A DNA stretch of 64,000 nucleotides, from positions 1 to 64,000 of the forward strand of contig JABURQ010000154.1 of assembly GCA_014762625.1 (NCBI GenBank), written 5' to 3'. Below the pieces are notes generated by a model that did no database searches, was not told where the DNA came from, and worked only from the letters and a program-made list of their open reading frames with translations. The stretch is from Planctomycetaceae bacterium. Its GTDB lineage: Bacteria > Planctomycetota > Planctomycetia > Planctomycetales > Planctomycetaceae. Shown here piece by piece: positions 47,260 to 56,809 of the stretch. Within the stretch, counting starts at the first letter, position 1, and each line of letters starts with the position of its first letter. The translations under genes and the position numbers were made by a program.

Positions 47260-47553
47260 ATTCGCTTCTGCTTTCATCACAAATTCTCGTCGCAGTCACA
47301 TAAGCAAATCAGCTTCCGTCAGACGATAGTAACGGTCGCTTACCGACCAGCCTGAATTGTTGAATTTTCTCTGTGGAAGCGACCGTTTCGTAAGCCGTTA
47401 TATCGAAAATGGTTACGCGATATTTCCGTATCATAAATTAACAGAAAGTTTTCTCGCACGCCAATGCGTACATGGTCCTATACATCGTTCTATGCGAGTA
47501 GGTTTTCCGGTAATTTTTGTGATGGTTAGTGTTGGAGCAAGGACGATTCTCAG

Positions 47554-48714
47554 TCAATCTCTTGGGAAGAGTCGTTCCAGAATTGAGATGACATCCGTGC
47601 TGGGAATCTGTTCTTGTTCGATTCGCAGGAACTCGGAGTGACAAACGTCGAAGGCAGCCCTCTCGAAACTCGTCAGATTGACGGGTGGCGAAGGTTCTTT
47701 TGTCGGCTCAACTCGCTGCCCGAGTTGCTCTCGATGACGACACAAAGTTTCGATGTCCATCAGAAGACTTTTCACAGTTGGAAAATGGATGCGAAAACGG
47801 GAGAGAATTGAGAGACCATCGACATCGATGTCTCCCCAGTACCAGATGGTGCATTGGTGCAGCCACGGGATGAGGCGAAAGTCTGCGACCGCATTTCCGA
47901 TGCCTCCCATGGCAAGGGTGTTCGGCAGATTTGGAAGTGTCATCAAACAGGTTTTGTTTTCGACAACGAGCACGTTGGCCGAATCGACATTTTGTTTTGC
48001 CAATGTCTCTAAAGGAATGGAACAGTCTGTCCAAGGACTTCCGAATGCTTGTTGAATCGTTGGATCGAGAAAGCGGATTTGCAGACGGGGTTGATCGTAT
48101 TGCAATCCATAGCGGCGAGCGAAGTGCTGCTCGTCGGCACGAATCGCAGTTGGCGGCAATAAGAGATCCAGCCATCCCCGCAGAATGCGTTGATTTCGTT
48201 CAATAAACTTCGTGTCAATGTTTAAGGGAAGCTCGCGTGCGAAAAGGCCAGGGCGAGGGTTCGCTCGTAAATAGTCAACCACAAGAATCAGTCCTTCGAC
48301 ATCGGCAGCAGAATCAGCGAGCAATTTTCGATTGGACCGCATCCAACGTTCAATTTTTGGGTAATGTTGACGGATGATCTTCACGGCACTTGTGAAGTTT
48401 TCAAACTCGTCTTCCTTGTCAATGAATCGTAAGAAATCTATCTGAGTTGAGAAGAAGATTTTTTCAGGGACCAGATTCTTTCCATGTCGTCGCGAAGTTC
48501 GTTCTCGCCAGTCAATCGAATATCCAAATCCCTTTTCTGCTTTTGATTCGCTTCTGAGCAATTGCACAGCATGAATGGCTGCGGCAGGATCGTCAGGCAA
48601 TTTTCGATCAGCTGGAATGAGACAGGGAAAGAATTCATCACCATCAAGCCAGACCAGTTGGAACTTGGGATAAAGATTGTTCGCTTTCTGGCGAATGTCA
48701 TTTGGATGAATCAT
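47554..48714 (-). CDS. jetD: Wadjet subunit JetD (TOPRIM-like nuclease)
   Basis: A 386-residue protein starting at ATG 48714, where TGATG overlaps the JetC stop. The N-terminal DUF3322-type half is followed by a DUF2220/TOPRIM half with VVENKTCL (Glu) and YWGDIDVDGLSIL (DxD) residues that coordinate Mg2+. In type I Wadjet, JetD cuts small circular DNA that JetABC has extruded and stalled on. It is the last gene of the four-gene operon. The family match is strong in both halves. Confidence 0.92.
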   Translation of the reverse strand: MIHPNDIRQKANNLYPKFQLVWLDGDEFFPCLIPADRKLPDDPAAAIHAVQLLRSESKAEKGFGYSIDWRERTSRRHGKNLVPEKIFFSTQIDFLRFIDKEDEFENFTSAVKIIRQHYPKIERWMRSNRKLLADSAADVEGLILVVDYLRANPRPGLFARELPLNIDTKFIERNQRILRGWLDLLLPPTAIRADEQHFARRYGLQYDQPRLQIRFLDPTIQQAFGSPWTDCSIPLETLAKQNVDSANVLVVENKTCLMTLPNLPNTLAMGGIGNAVADFRLIPWLHQCTIWYWGDIDVDGLSILSRFRIHFPTVKSLLMDIETLCRHREQLGQRVEPTKEPSPPVNLTSFERAAFDVCHSEFLRIEQEQIPSTDVISILERLFPRD

Positions 48715-51700
48715 CAATCTTTACGGTTATGAGAGTTGCTGCTTCGATTCTCGTCTGCTGCATCAACGTATTGAGCAAACTCCTTCGCTGTCATCTGGAA
48801 GACTTCTGAACGATTATTTTTCTTGGTGACATGCAAATAACTCCCCACAAACGGCTGAGTGACGCAGGCCTTCGCATCCAGCGGAGCGACGATGAGCAAC
48901 TGTAGGCCAAATTGTCGGAAGAGCTTTAAAGCGTACTCGGCATGTTGATCGTCAACTTTGGAAAACATTTCGTCGACAACAACAAAACGGAATCGCTGTT
49001 CGTCAGGCTCGCTGGGATCGAGGTCGTACTGGTACGCAATGGCAGCCACGAGAATCGTAAACGCCAGCTTCGCTTTTTCCCCACCTGATTGCCCGGTGCT
49101 GTCGTCGTAACTGGAGACTTGCTCGAGTGTCTTTTCATCGATCACATTGGCGAGAAAGTCGAACCAGTTGCGGACATCGACGACCTTGTCTCGCCAGCGA
49201 CGATGACCTTCATCCTGAAGCTTGACGACAAGTTTTTGTATTCGCACAAACCTGGCTTCGTTCGCCTCTGCAGAATCTTCAAAACTCCCTTCGACACACT
49301 CGCGTAACTGCCGTTGAAATTCGACAATCTCATGATTGTTCACCCGTTTGGGATCGAGCTGAATGTATGTCCCCTCGCGAAAGTCAAGTTGCCTGAGCGA
49401 AAGATTGAGCGTTTCAATTTTGTCTTCGATGTTACGTCGTTCTTTCTCCAGGGTGGCTCGGAACAGACCAATTTCTCGGGTCACTGTGTCATTGAGTCGT
49501 TCTTTGAAGCGATCTGTATGTCGTGGCAGATCCTCATCAATGATTCGCTGACGCAATCCAAGGAAACTGTCCAGATACGTAACTCGCGGAAGCAGGTCGG
49601 CTTCCTCGGGAAACTTCCTGGTGAACTTCGACATGACCTGCGTCAACTGCTCTTCGATGGGGTCGAGCTTTTTACGCAGTGCGATCTGCTCTTTCTCCAA
49701 ACTTTTGCGGAGAGAATCTTGTGTTTGGAGAAGTGCTTCGATGGAAAAACAACTTTCATCGACGGAAGATTCCAACTCTTCAAATGTGGACTGGAATTGA
49801 TCCCAAACATCGTTCTTCTTGTATTCGTTGATCGTATTCCCCGCGTTGAGGATGAGCTTCTCCGCGTCTTGAATTGACCGCTCAAGTCCGCTTTCATCAC
49901 GAATGGACTCGTCTCTCTGAGACTCCAATCCCTTGCGACGGGAGGACAACTTTGCAGCCTGTTCCCGAAGAAACTGAATGGCATCGGAATTCTCTTCGAT
50001 GGTCTTCTTCTCAGCCTTCAAGTCATCGATTGTCTGCTGATCCCGTTTCCAATCAATCTCTGAGAAACCACTAAATGCTTGCAGGTCATTCCAAGCATGA
50101 ATGCGGTTTCGGATAGCACCGAGGTCAGTATCAATGGCTGCGATCTTCTGAGTCGTTTGCTGATCGCTTTCCTCAAGCTCGGCGATTCTCGCGGTGATCT
50201 GTTGTCTCTTGTCCTTGTTATCCCAACCCAGGATGAAGTTTCTTCTGTTGAGAAGTTGATCGCGATCATCTTTGTCGTGGCGTTTACTTCCAGTTTTCAC
50301 ATGCCGCGATAGTGTCATCGCTAAGCCAGATGCCTGTTGAAATTCTCCAATTGACTCACAACAGCGGTAGTCAAAACGAGAAGCCAACTCAGCCTTGACC
50401 CAGGGCAATAATGAATGACCTTCCTTGAAACGTAACTTGCCAAGCATGGAAGCCGGATCGAGATCGGTCGTGTTCTGCAAGGTTGCATGCTCACTGATCC
50501 GCAGATAAATGAGGCGTTGTCCGCGTCCTCGTGCAATGAGCTTGGTCTGCTCAACATGACGACTCACCATGTGATAATATCGATCTGGAACTAGCAGGCT
50601 TAGACCGAAGCTGTGCAAGACTTTTTCGATCGATGATTCCCACTCTCGCTGGTTCTCCTGCACTGCGATGAGTTCCGCGACGAACGGCAACTCTTTCTCA
50701 CTCAGCCCCAATTCCTGACAGATACCCTCTCGCAGCGAAACGGACCATTCGGGAAGGTTTCCTTTTTGTCTTTCGAGACTCGCCAACTCGATTGATAACT
50801 CGCTCCGCTCTTGGCGGACTTGACCACGACTTATGACCAGGTCCGTTCTGTTCTCCTCATATGCTTTGATCGTTGCTTCAAGTTGACCGCGTTGATCTGA
50901 AATGAACTGTTGCACTTTCTGAAAGTCTGATTCACACGTCACACGCGTGTTCAATTCAGTTCGAGTCAATGCACTTTGGTACAGGTCGTACCGTTCTCGT
51001 TTCCGCTTTAACTCGGAAGAGGCATTTTCAATCAGCAACGGAATCATCTTTAGTCGATCACCACCCTCATTTTCGATCTCGTTCTTAATGCGTCGTTGCT
51101 CTTCTTCAACTCTATCAAGCTCTTGCTTGAAGCTTTTCTTTCGTTCGCGCACTTCAACGAGTGACTGTTGAAAATCTTTGAGGGCCGGTTCGAAGACCTC
51201 AATTGTTTTCTGCGCGAAGAACGCATCCAGCCCCTGCGATTTCCTGATGGCTTTATCAAGCTTCACGTTGAATCTGGTGTACTCCTGACCGTGTTTGGCA
51301 ACGGGTTCCAACAGGGCTTGCTGGTCACGGACTTTTATTAAACTCGCATGAGCCTCATTTAACTGAGTGAAGTGCGCCAGCAATGCTTCCAGACGCTCTG
51401 ACCAGTTATGCGGTTCCAGCATGTGATTGCGGATGAACTCATTGAGATTTTCAATGTCCTTGACAGCCACGGTCTGATTGAAGACATCCATGGCCTTCTT
51501 TTTCACTTTCGTGATTTTCCGAAACCAGCCTTCGTATTCCGTGAATGACTTTGTTGCCTTAAAGTCGCGATCTTTGATGGCCTTAAGAATTCCATCGCTG
51601 GAGTCCAGTTGTGAGAAATCACCAGTAATCGTTCGGTCGCCATCCGAGAAACAGTAAATTTTGTCAACTTTCTGCCCATTCCAGTACAAAACCTGCGTCA

Positions 51701-52127
51701 AGCTGAAGGCTGCTCCGTCGTCATTGTTCTGGAAACATGCCAGGAGGACCGAATAGTGTTTCTTTTTCGATCTCAAGCAGCGAGTCTTGATCCCATTACT
51801 GTCTCCATCCGCATTTCGGTCAAAGGCTCCTTCGAAGTACGTTCGCTCTGTCCGTTCTCGTTTCTTGGCACCTGCAGCAACGTTAAAATTGCGGACACCA
51901 GGCTTGACCAGTAACGTCAAAATTGCATCGACCAGTGTCGATTTTCCCGAACCATTCTGACCGACCAGCAGTGTCGACTGTCCCTCTGGAGAAACCGTAT
52001 GAACTTGCTGGTCGAATGTCCCCCAATTCAAGAGTTCGAGTCGCTTCAAGCGAAACCCCGAAGACTGCGAAAACGTGGCTGACACGTAGTCTGATTTGTC
52101 AAAAAGTGCGTTCGCTTGATTCATCAT
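48714..52127 (-). CDS. jetC: Wadjet subunit JetC (SMC-like ATPase)
   Basis: A 1137-residue SMC/MukB-like ATPase. ATG 52127 is chosen because GGAGTGAATAT lies directly before it; an upstream TTG at 52214 would overlap jetB but has weak context. Walker A GQNGSGKST is at residues about 56-64; long coiled coils occupy about 200-470 and 600-960; the signature SGGEK and Walker B VVVDEMFSKVD lie near 1040-1080. JetC dimers extrude DNA loops with JetA and JetB. Its end overlaps jetD by TGATG. Confidence 0.95.
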   Translation of the reverse strand: MMNQANALFDKSDYVSATFSQSSGFRLKRLELLNWGTFDQQVHTVSPEGQSTLLVGQNGSGKSTLVDAILTLLVKPGVRNFNVAAGAKKRERTERTYFEGAFDRNADGDSNGIKTRCLRSKKKHYSVLLACFQNNDDGAAFSLTQVLYWNGQKVDKIYCFSDGDRTITGDFSQLDSSDGILKAIKDRDFKATKSFTEYEGWFRKITKVKKKAMDVFNQTVAVKDIENLNEFIRNHMLEPHNWSERLEALLAHFTQLNEAHASLIKVRDQQALLEPVAKHGQEYTRFNVKLDKAIRKSQGLDAFFAQKTIEVFEPALKDFQQSLVEVRERKKSFKQELDRVEEEQRRIKNEIENEGGDRLKMIPLLIENASSELKRKRERYDLYQSALTRTELNTRVTCESDFQKVQQFISDQRGQLEATIKAYEENRTDLVISRGQVRQERSELSIELASLERQKGNLPEWSVSLREGICQELGLSEKELPFVAELIAVQENQREWESSIEKVLHSFGLSLLVPDRYYHMVSRHVEQTKLIARGRGQRLIYLRISEHATLQNTTDLDPASMLGKLRFKEGHSLLPWVKAELASRFDYRCCESIGEFQQASGLAMTLSRHVKTGSKRHDKDDRDQLLNRRNFILGWDNKDKRQQITARIAELEESDQQTTQKIAAIDTDLGAIRNRIHAWNDLQAFSGFSEIDWKRDQQTIDDLKAEKKTIEENSDAIQFLREQAAKLSSRRKGLESQRDESIRDESGLERSIQDAEKLILNAGNTINEYKKNDVWDQFQSTFEELESSVDESCFSIEALLQTQDSLRKSLEKEQIALRKKLDPIEEQLTQVMSKFTRKFPEEADLLPRVTYLDSFLGLRQRIIDEDLPRHTDRFKERLNDTVTREIGLFRATLEKERRNIEDKIETLNLSLRQLDFREGTYIQLDPKRVNNHEIVEFQRQLRECVEGSFEDSAEANEARFVRIQKLVVKLQDEGHRRWRDKVVDVRNWFDFLANVIDEKTLEQVSSYDDSTGQSGGEKAKLAFTILVAAIAYQYDLDPSEPDEQRFRFVVVDEMFSKVDDQHAEYALKLFRQFGLQLLIVAPLDAKACVTQPFVGSYLHVTKKNNRSEVFQMTAKEFAQYVDAADENRSSNSHNRKD

Positions 52128-52206
52128 ATATTCACTCCAAACGTTTTTAGCTGGAATACAGACCATTTCTGGGTATCGGGCTGACTCTGAGTATTGATGT
52201 TTGGCA

Positions 52207-52830
52207 CTATTCAATCTCCTCGTCCAGACTGATCCGACTCGTTGCCTGTTCTTCTTTTTTCACGAGCAGTTGATCTTTCAAACTCTCCAGTTCTGCGGCT
52301 GGGAGACGTGCCTTCAAAATGCGACGGACTTCCCATGTCGGTGGATCATCGCTGAATCTGCGCACGAATCCGAAGTCATCCAGTCGCTTGAAGGTGGCCC
52401 GCATCTCCTTCAGTTGTTTGACGTCATCCCCTGGGGAGAGACGAAGGGCTTTCCATTGGTCAAACAATGCAGATTCGTCCACCACGCATTTCTCGTCGTG
52501 TGCCTCTTCCTCTTCGAAGCGTCGGTACTCTTCGCGCAGAAGAACACACAGGATCGACTGTTTGTAACTCAGTCGCGAAGTGTGGAAGAGTTTGGGTATG
52601 ACATCATACCCCTCAGGCGTTTCTTCATCGGACATCTGGCGGAGGAACGCCATGCCTTCGGACTCGTTGACAATTAAGACAAGCCCCAGCCGAGAAAAGT
52701 AGTCAGTTAACCGAGAGGTATTCGATAGGAGCAGGTTCCAAACGCGTTCATCTTCTGCATAGACGACCCCGCGTAACAACAGGACTGCCGGAATGCTGAA
52801 CTCTTGAAATTTCGGGAAATCTTCACGCAT
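52207..52830 (-). CDS. jetB: Wadjet subunit JetB (DUF4194)
   Basis: A 207-residue DUF4194-type protein starting at ATG 52830, because AGAGGAGG is spaced 7 bases before it (ATG 52836 has no spacing). Winged-helix-like, acidic in the middle (EEYRRFEEEEAHDE). With JetA it forms the kleisin/KITE module on JetC. It overlaps the JetA 3' end by 8 bases and ends about 80 bases before the chosen JetC start. Confidence 0.9.
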   Translation of the reverse strand: MREDFPKFQEFSIPAVLLLRGVVYAEDERVWNLLLSNTSRLTDYFSRLGLVLIVNESEGMAFLRQMSDEETPEGYDVIPKLFHTSRLSYKQSILCVLLREEYRRFEEEEAHDEKCVVDESALFDQWKALRLSPGDDVKQLKEMRATFKRLDDFGFVRRFSDDPPTWEVRRILKARLPAAELESLKDQLLVKKEEQATSRISLDEEIE

Positions 52831-54301
52831 GACCATTCCTCCTCTTGTTCAAGAAGGTGACCAATGGAACCCGCACCTCGATCCAGTTTCCCTTGCCCTG
52901 GATCGGTGGAATCGATAATGGAATTTCGACTGTCGCATCAATGTGATGATTGTCATCTTTCGCGATTTGCAGATAACCCAGAACTTCGACCGCTCCCGAG
53001 GTCGGTGGATACTCATCGAGCAGATCCGCAAGAGTCGGAGCAGGTCTCAGGTTCAGTAACTCATCAATATGGTTTCGCATCGCACTCCAGTCCAGGCGAT
53101 GCATGGCTGCATACTGCTTGAAGACACCCGTTCTTTCGGCTTCATCCGGTTGGAATTCAGTGAGGTCGACCACCTCCAGCTTGGTCGGCTCCGTCCAGAA
53201 CGTGCGACGAAACGGTGAATCGACCGCTGCATTGACTTCTACCGTCAAACCGACATCTTCGCAGTCATGCTGGTCGTCCAGCGAAACCACCAACCCTCGG
53301 ATCTCCTGCAGAAGCTGCGCAACTCGCTGTCGCTCTGCGTGAGCCTCCACATCCAGCAAGCGTCGCAACGTCGTGGAAAGGCGTTGGTTGGTCCGCATGA
53401 CTTTCTCTGCCTCACGTTGCAGCAAAGTGACCATTCCACGTACCGTCTCCATTCCTTCCTGTTGGTTGCTCAGTTCAGGAATCTTGCGAATCTCAGCAAT
53501 GATCCGTTCGAGCTGTTCCGTTTGCACTGGCGACAGAATGAGGTTCACGAACTCATAGAAGCTCACGCCCTGATCATCTTTCTTGAGGACATCTTCTGCG
53601 TTAAGTGCGTACTCGAGAATCCCACCGCGTGCTGCGAGCCCAGCGACTTGCTGCTGTTGGACTTCGAGTGTAATGTCTCGAAACGATTCCTCGACAGCGC
53701 GGAAATCTCCCTGCAACTGTTTCAGAATTGAAACAGCGGTAGCAAACTGATCTCGAATTTGATCAGGTCGATATGTCGCAACAACACCGTCCTGCTCGAT
53801 CTGAGTGATCTCATCCTGGATTTTCTTCTGTTCATTACGCAGATGCTGCAAGCGAGTTTCGGGATCGTCTGACGAACCGACAACCAGATTCGCGAGTAAG
53901 TCGATCACAAGCTTGAGTCGGGATTCGGTTCCGACGAAATTGAGATCCTTACCAAGAACAAGATCCAGAAACGCAAAAACGTCTTCAGTATGTGGAGTCA
54001 GCTGATAGCTTGGTTCGTCTGCATCCGCTTCCAGAAATCGTCTGAGCCACCGAGTTTCGCTGGAACACCACTCAGCTAGATAAGCATCTGCGCGAGACGG
54101 CAGTTTTCCGGGATCAGTCTCTTGCAAATTCTCTTGGTAAGCGATCAAAGCGGTAACGAGATCAGAATGAGCCCAGGCAATTCGTTCGCCCTGTTTGAAC
54201 TGCTGATTGAGAAAATCGATGATGAATGGCGCGTTCGATGACCGCAGCAAGCTCAACGCGGGCGAAGTATCAAAATAGACCAGTAATTTGGTGAGTTGCA
54301 T
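52823..54301 (-). CDS. jetA: Wadjet subunit JetA (DUF3375, kleisin)
   Basis: A 492-residue DUF3375 protein, mostly helical, with ALSLLRSSNAPFIIDFLNQQF at the N-terminus and a central coiled coil. It is the first gene of the jetABCD operon on the minus strand, in the canonical type I Wadjet order A-B-C-D. It bridges the JetC heads with JetB and loads DNA. It is divergent from the XRE-ImmA gene, with 220 bases between. Confidence 0.93.
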   Translation of the reverse strand: MQLTKLLVYFDTSPALSLLRSSNAPFIIDFLNQQFKQGERIAWAHSDLVTALIAYQENLQETDPGKLPSRADAYLAEWCSSETRWLRRFLEADADEPSYQLTPHTEDVFAFLDLVLGKDLNFVGTESRLKLVIDLLANLVVGSSDDPETRLQHLRNEQKKIQDEITQIEQDGVVATYRPDQIRDQFATAVSILKQLQGDFRAVEESFRDITLEVQQQQVAGLAARGGILEYALNAEDVLKKDDQGVSFYEFVNLILSPVQTEQLERIIAEIRKIPELSNQQEGMETVRGMVTLLQREAEKVMRTNQRLSTTLRRLLDVEAHAERQRVAQLLQEIRGLVVSLDDQHDCEDVGLTVEVNAAVDSPFRRTFWTEPTKLEVVDLTEFQPDEAERTGVFKQYAAMHRLDWSAMRNHIDELLNLRPAPTLADLLDEYPPTSGAVEVLGYLQIAKDDNHHIDATVEIPLSIPPIQGKGNWIEVRVPLVTFLNKRRNGHA

Positions 54302-54521
54302 AGGCCCAGCTCAACATGTGTTATCATCACGTGCATCCCACCACGTTCATTGAAAGCCCTCCATTACTTTTTTGTCCCGATCCTGATGGTAACAAACGGG
54401 TTGAGTAAATTCGAGCGCAAAGCGCGAATGGGCAAGCGCTGATGACTCAACTGGAAGGTTCCTCTCAATGGTGGTTTCCCACGACCTTGATTCTTGCTCC
54501 CGAGTCGTCCATTATCCTTGA

Positions 54522-55691
54522 ATGGCACTTTCCCCTCACGAAATTGGCAAAAGAATTCGGGCAGTTCGCGAACAACTTTCGATGCCGGTATCGTCGGTTG
54601 CTGGTGCGCTGAATGTCAACGAGGCAACGGTGCTTGCGCTAGAGAATGGGCAGCTCGATCCGATACCGGGCGACTATATTCTCATCGTCTCGAAACTCCT
54701 TGAGACAGACTTTCGATATTTTATCTCCACTGATCTTGATGAAACGGAAGATCGCACTCGTCAGATATTTCGATCCCTTAAAGCTCCAAATGCGAACGAC
54801 GCATTCGCGATTCGACGCTTCGTAGCCATGTGCGTATCAGAGCGAGATCTTGAAGTACTTCTGAGTGTTGAACGTCGAAATCTTCCCTCTCAATACCCAA
54901 AACAGACAGACAGCTCGCGACTTCATAAGGAGCAGGGACCAATTGCAGCTCGACAAGAGCGAGACCGGTTGAGACTTGGAACATTGCCGATCGAGAATAT
55001 TTTCCAACACATACGGTCACAGGGGATCAGGCTTTTCCGGCATAGCCTGGAGGATGCAAATTTGTCTGGCGTCACAGTAGTGCATCCTATTGCTGGCGTT
55101 TGTATGCTCATTAATTACGACGAGGATCTCTATCGGCAATTTTTTTCCGCCGCTCATGAGTATGCTCACGTCCTATTCGATCGCAACGAGTTGAATAACA
55201 CCGGCTGCGTGTTGTCATACAAATACTCCAACGAGGAACTTGTGGAATTGAGGGCGAATCGTTTTGCAGCTGAATTCCTCTTCCCAATTCAAGCACTAAA
55301 TAAGTATTCACGTCCTCAAAAGATCGATGGATTGGTGGAACTCATTGGACGGATCGCGAGAGATTACCACGTAAACACTGCAGTCGTCGTCCAACAGATG
55401 CGTCAAGCGAAATGGATTACTCAGCGAACGTTAAACTCGTTCTTCGAGAACCGCCCAATTACCATAAAAAGTAGTGAAAAATCTGACCCTGAAATTCCGA
55501 CTGACCTGACCGAAGCTCAATCTCGACGTTGGATCGCTGCAATTGAGAAGGGAGTCACGAGTTATTACTTGGAACTGCTTCGTCGTGCTCGCACGGAAGA
55601 GCAAATTACATTCGGTCGGTTTTCTGAAATGCTAGGACTTTCTGTTGAATCCGCCCACGATTTCGTTCGCGAAGCGGGGATTGCTTTATGA
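54522..55691 (+). CDS. XRE-type helix-turn-helix / ImmA-IrrE metallopeptidase fusion
   Basis: A 389-residue protein. Residues about 5-65 form a lambda-repressor-like HTH (IGKRIRAVREQLSM...). A zinc peptidase motif HEYAH (212-216) with helix AAHEYAHVLFDR identifies an ImmA/IrrE protease, and an Arg/Phe-rich FAAEFLFP follows. Such fusions regulate stress, toxin or phage genes by cleaving repressors. It overlaps the PIN gene by ATGA, and the two look like a toxin/regulator pair. It is also divergent from jetA, so it may sense invading DNA; that link is inference. Confidence 0.85.
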   Translation: MALSPHEIGKRIRAVREQLSMPVSSVAGALNVNEATVLALENGQLDPIPGDYILIVSKLLETDFRYFISTDLDETEDRTRQIFRSLKAPNANDAFAIRRFVAMCVSERDLEVLLSVERRNLPSQYPKQTDSSRLHKEQGPIAARQERDRLRLGTLPIENIFQHIRSQGIRLFRHSLEDANLSGVTVVHPIAGVCMLINYDEDLYRQFFSAAHEYAHVLFDRNELNNTGCVLSYKYSNEELVELRANRFAAEFLFPIQALNKYSRPQKIDGLVELIGRIARDYHVNTAVVVQQMRQAKWITQRTLNSFFENRPITIKSSEKSDPEIPTDLTEAQSRRWIAAIEKGVTSYYLELLRRARTEEQITFGRFSEMLGLSVESAHDFVREAGIAL

Positions 55692-56236
55692 GTGTCGCTT
55701 CTAACAGAGATGTTTGGATGTTGGACAGTTCGACTTTTATCCATGTCATGATGATTGATCGGCTACAACTTCTTTCAGTCCTTCGAACTCCACTCTGTAT
55801 TCCTGAATATGTTTACTTGTTCGAACTTGGCGTTAACGCAAAGGAGCGAACTCGGCAGAATGCAGAAGACTGTGTTCATCGTCAACAAGCAGAAGTGCAG
55901 CAACTGACTCTTGAAGACCTTGACAGAATCGCTGAACTCGAAGCACCAAGACGTATTGGATTAGGTGAAATTGCATGCGCGATTATTGCGGAAAGGAATC
56001 AAGGAGGGGTTCTATGTGACGATCGTCGTGCAAAGAATTGGCTTTGTGATAGAATCTCTGAATCTGTTTTATGGGAGGACACAGAAGACTTTCTTCTTGA
56101 CGCAGCCGACAACTGGCATGTTAGCGAGTTTGACTTGGAAGGATTTCAAATGACCCTCAGCGACAATTGTTACATCTGTCGAGTCGATCTTCGCCAGGAG
56201 CATTTGTTTCGCCTTTATGGGAGAAACTTCAAATAG
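55688..56236 (+). CDS. PIN-domain nuclease-like protein
   Basis: A 182-residue protein whose start overlaps the previous stop (ATGA). PIN-type acidic residues: Asp13 (WMLDSSTFI), a Glu in FELGVNA or GLGEIACAI, and a cluster VLCDDRRAKNWL. Such proteins are typically RNases, often toxins of toxin-antitoxin pairs. With the XRE-ImmA partner the pair resembles the known COG2856/PIN two-gene systems. Active-site assignment is tentative. Confidence 0.75.
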   Translation: MSVASNRDVWMLDSSTFIHVMMIDRLQLLSVLRTPLCIPEYVYLFELGVNAKERTRQNAEDCVHRQQAEVQQLTLEDLDRIAELEAPRRIGLGEIACAIIAERNQGGVLCDDRRAKNWLCDRISESVLWEDTEDFLLDAADNWHVSEFDLEGFQMTLSDNCYICRVDLRQEHLFRLYGRNFK

Positions 56237-56290
56237 AGGCATGACTTTCTGAGTCTTGATTGATTTGTAACTCGCTTAGAAAACGGAGCT

Positions 56291-56351
56291 GACTGACTGC
56301 GAGCAGAAGGCATAGTGGGAACCGTGCCGAAAGTTTCTGCTGCGGTCAGTC
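56291..56351 (+). repeat. Copy D of the GGGAACCGTGCC hairpin element
   Basis: Outer arms GACTGAC (56291-56297) and GTCAGTC (56345-56351) plus inner arms GCAGAA (56303-56308) and TTCTGC (56335-56340) enclose the core GGGAACCGTGCC at 56317-56328. It lies between convergent genes (PIN and DUF3147), so no downstream gene starts here on that strand. Confidence 0.55.
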
Positions 56352-56434
56352 GCTCACGACCTCGTGAGTTTTATCACAACGATCAATCTGAAGCCGATCT
56401 CCCACCAACTTAGACTGAGAAGTACGACAATCCC

Positions 56435-56770
56435 CTATTTCGTCGCTTCTGGGCCCAGCCAAAACCAAAGACTGATTGTCGCTGAAGCGAGAAGAACGCC
56501 GAGGGCAAACGAACTCCAGAATCCCAGGCCAAGGCGATCAGAGACCGCGAGTGGGATGAAAAATGGGAGACCGAGTGGAACAAGAATGAGTGTCTCCCGC
56601 GCGAGGCGGGAGACAGTCGTGAGATCCTGCTCCTTGTTCCACACCGCAACAAACGCAACAATGCTGATGATCGGCAGGGTCAGCAGTAACGCTCCCATGC
56701 GTGGAAAGCGATCAGCAAGCTGCGAAACGCCAGCGACGATAAGTCCCGCAATGACGGCTCTCCACCACAT
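56435..56770 (-). CDS. DUF3147-family small membrane protein
   Basis: A 111-residue protein with four hydrophobic segments (about 5-17, 25-46, 61-80, 85-105), preceded by GGGAGAG before ATG 56770. It matches the DUF3147 family, which often accompanies heavy-metal efflux genes. Last gene of the third efflux operon. No biochemical role known. Confidence 0.8.
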   Translation of the reverse strand: MWWRAVIAGLIVAGVSQLADRFPRMGALLLTLPIISIVAFVAVWNKEQDLTTVSRLARETLILVPLGLPFFIPLAVSDRLGLGFWSSFALGVLLASATISLWFWLGPEATK

Positions 56771-56809
56771 AGTTTCTCTCCCGAGTTCTTCTGAATTCTG
56801 AAATGTCGC

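Noticed and set aside
52127-52214. Longer JetC starting at TTG 52214
   Set aside because: ATG 52127 has GGAGTG correctly spaced, and the extra 29 residues are not conserved-looking.
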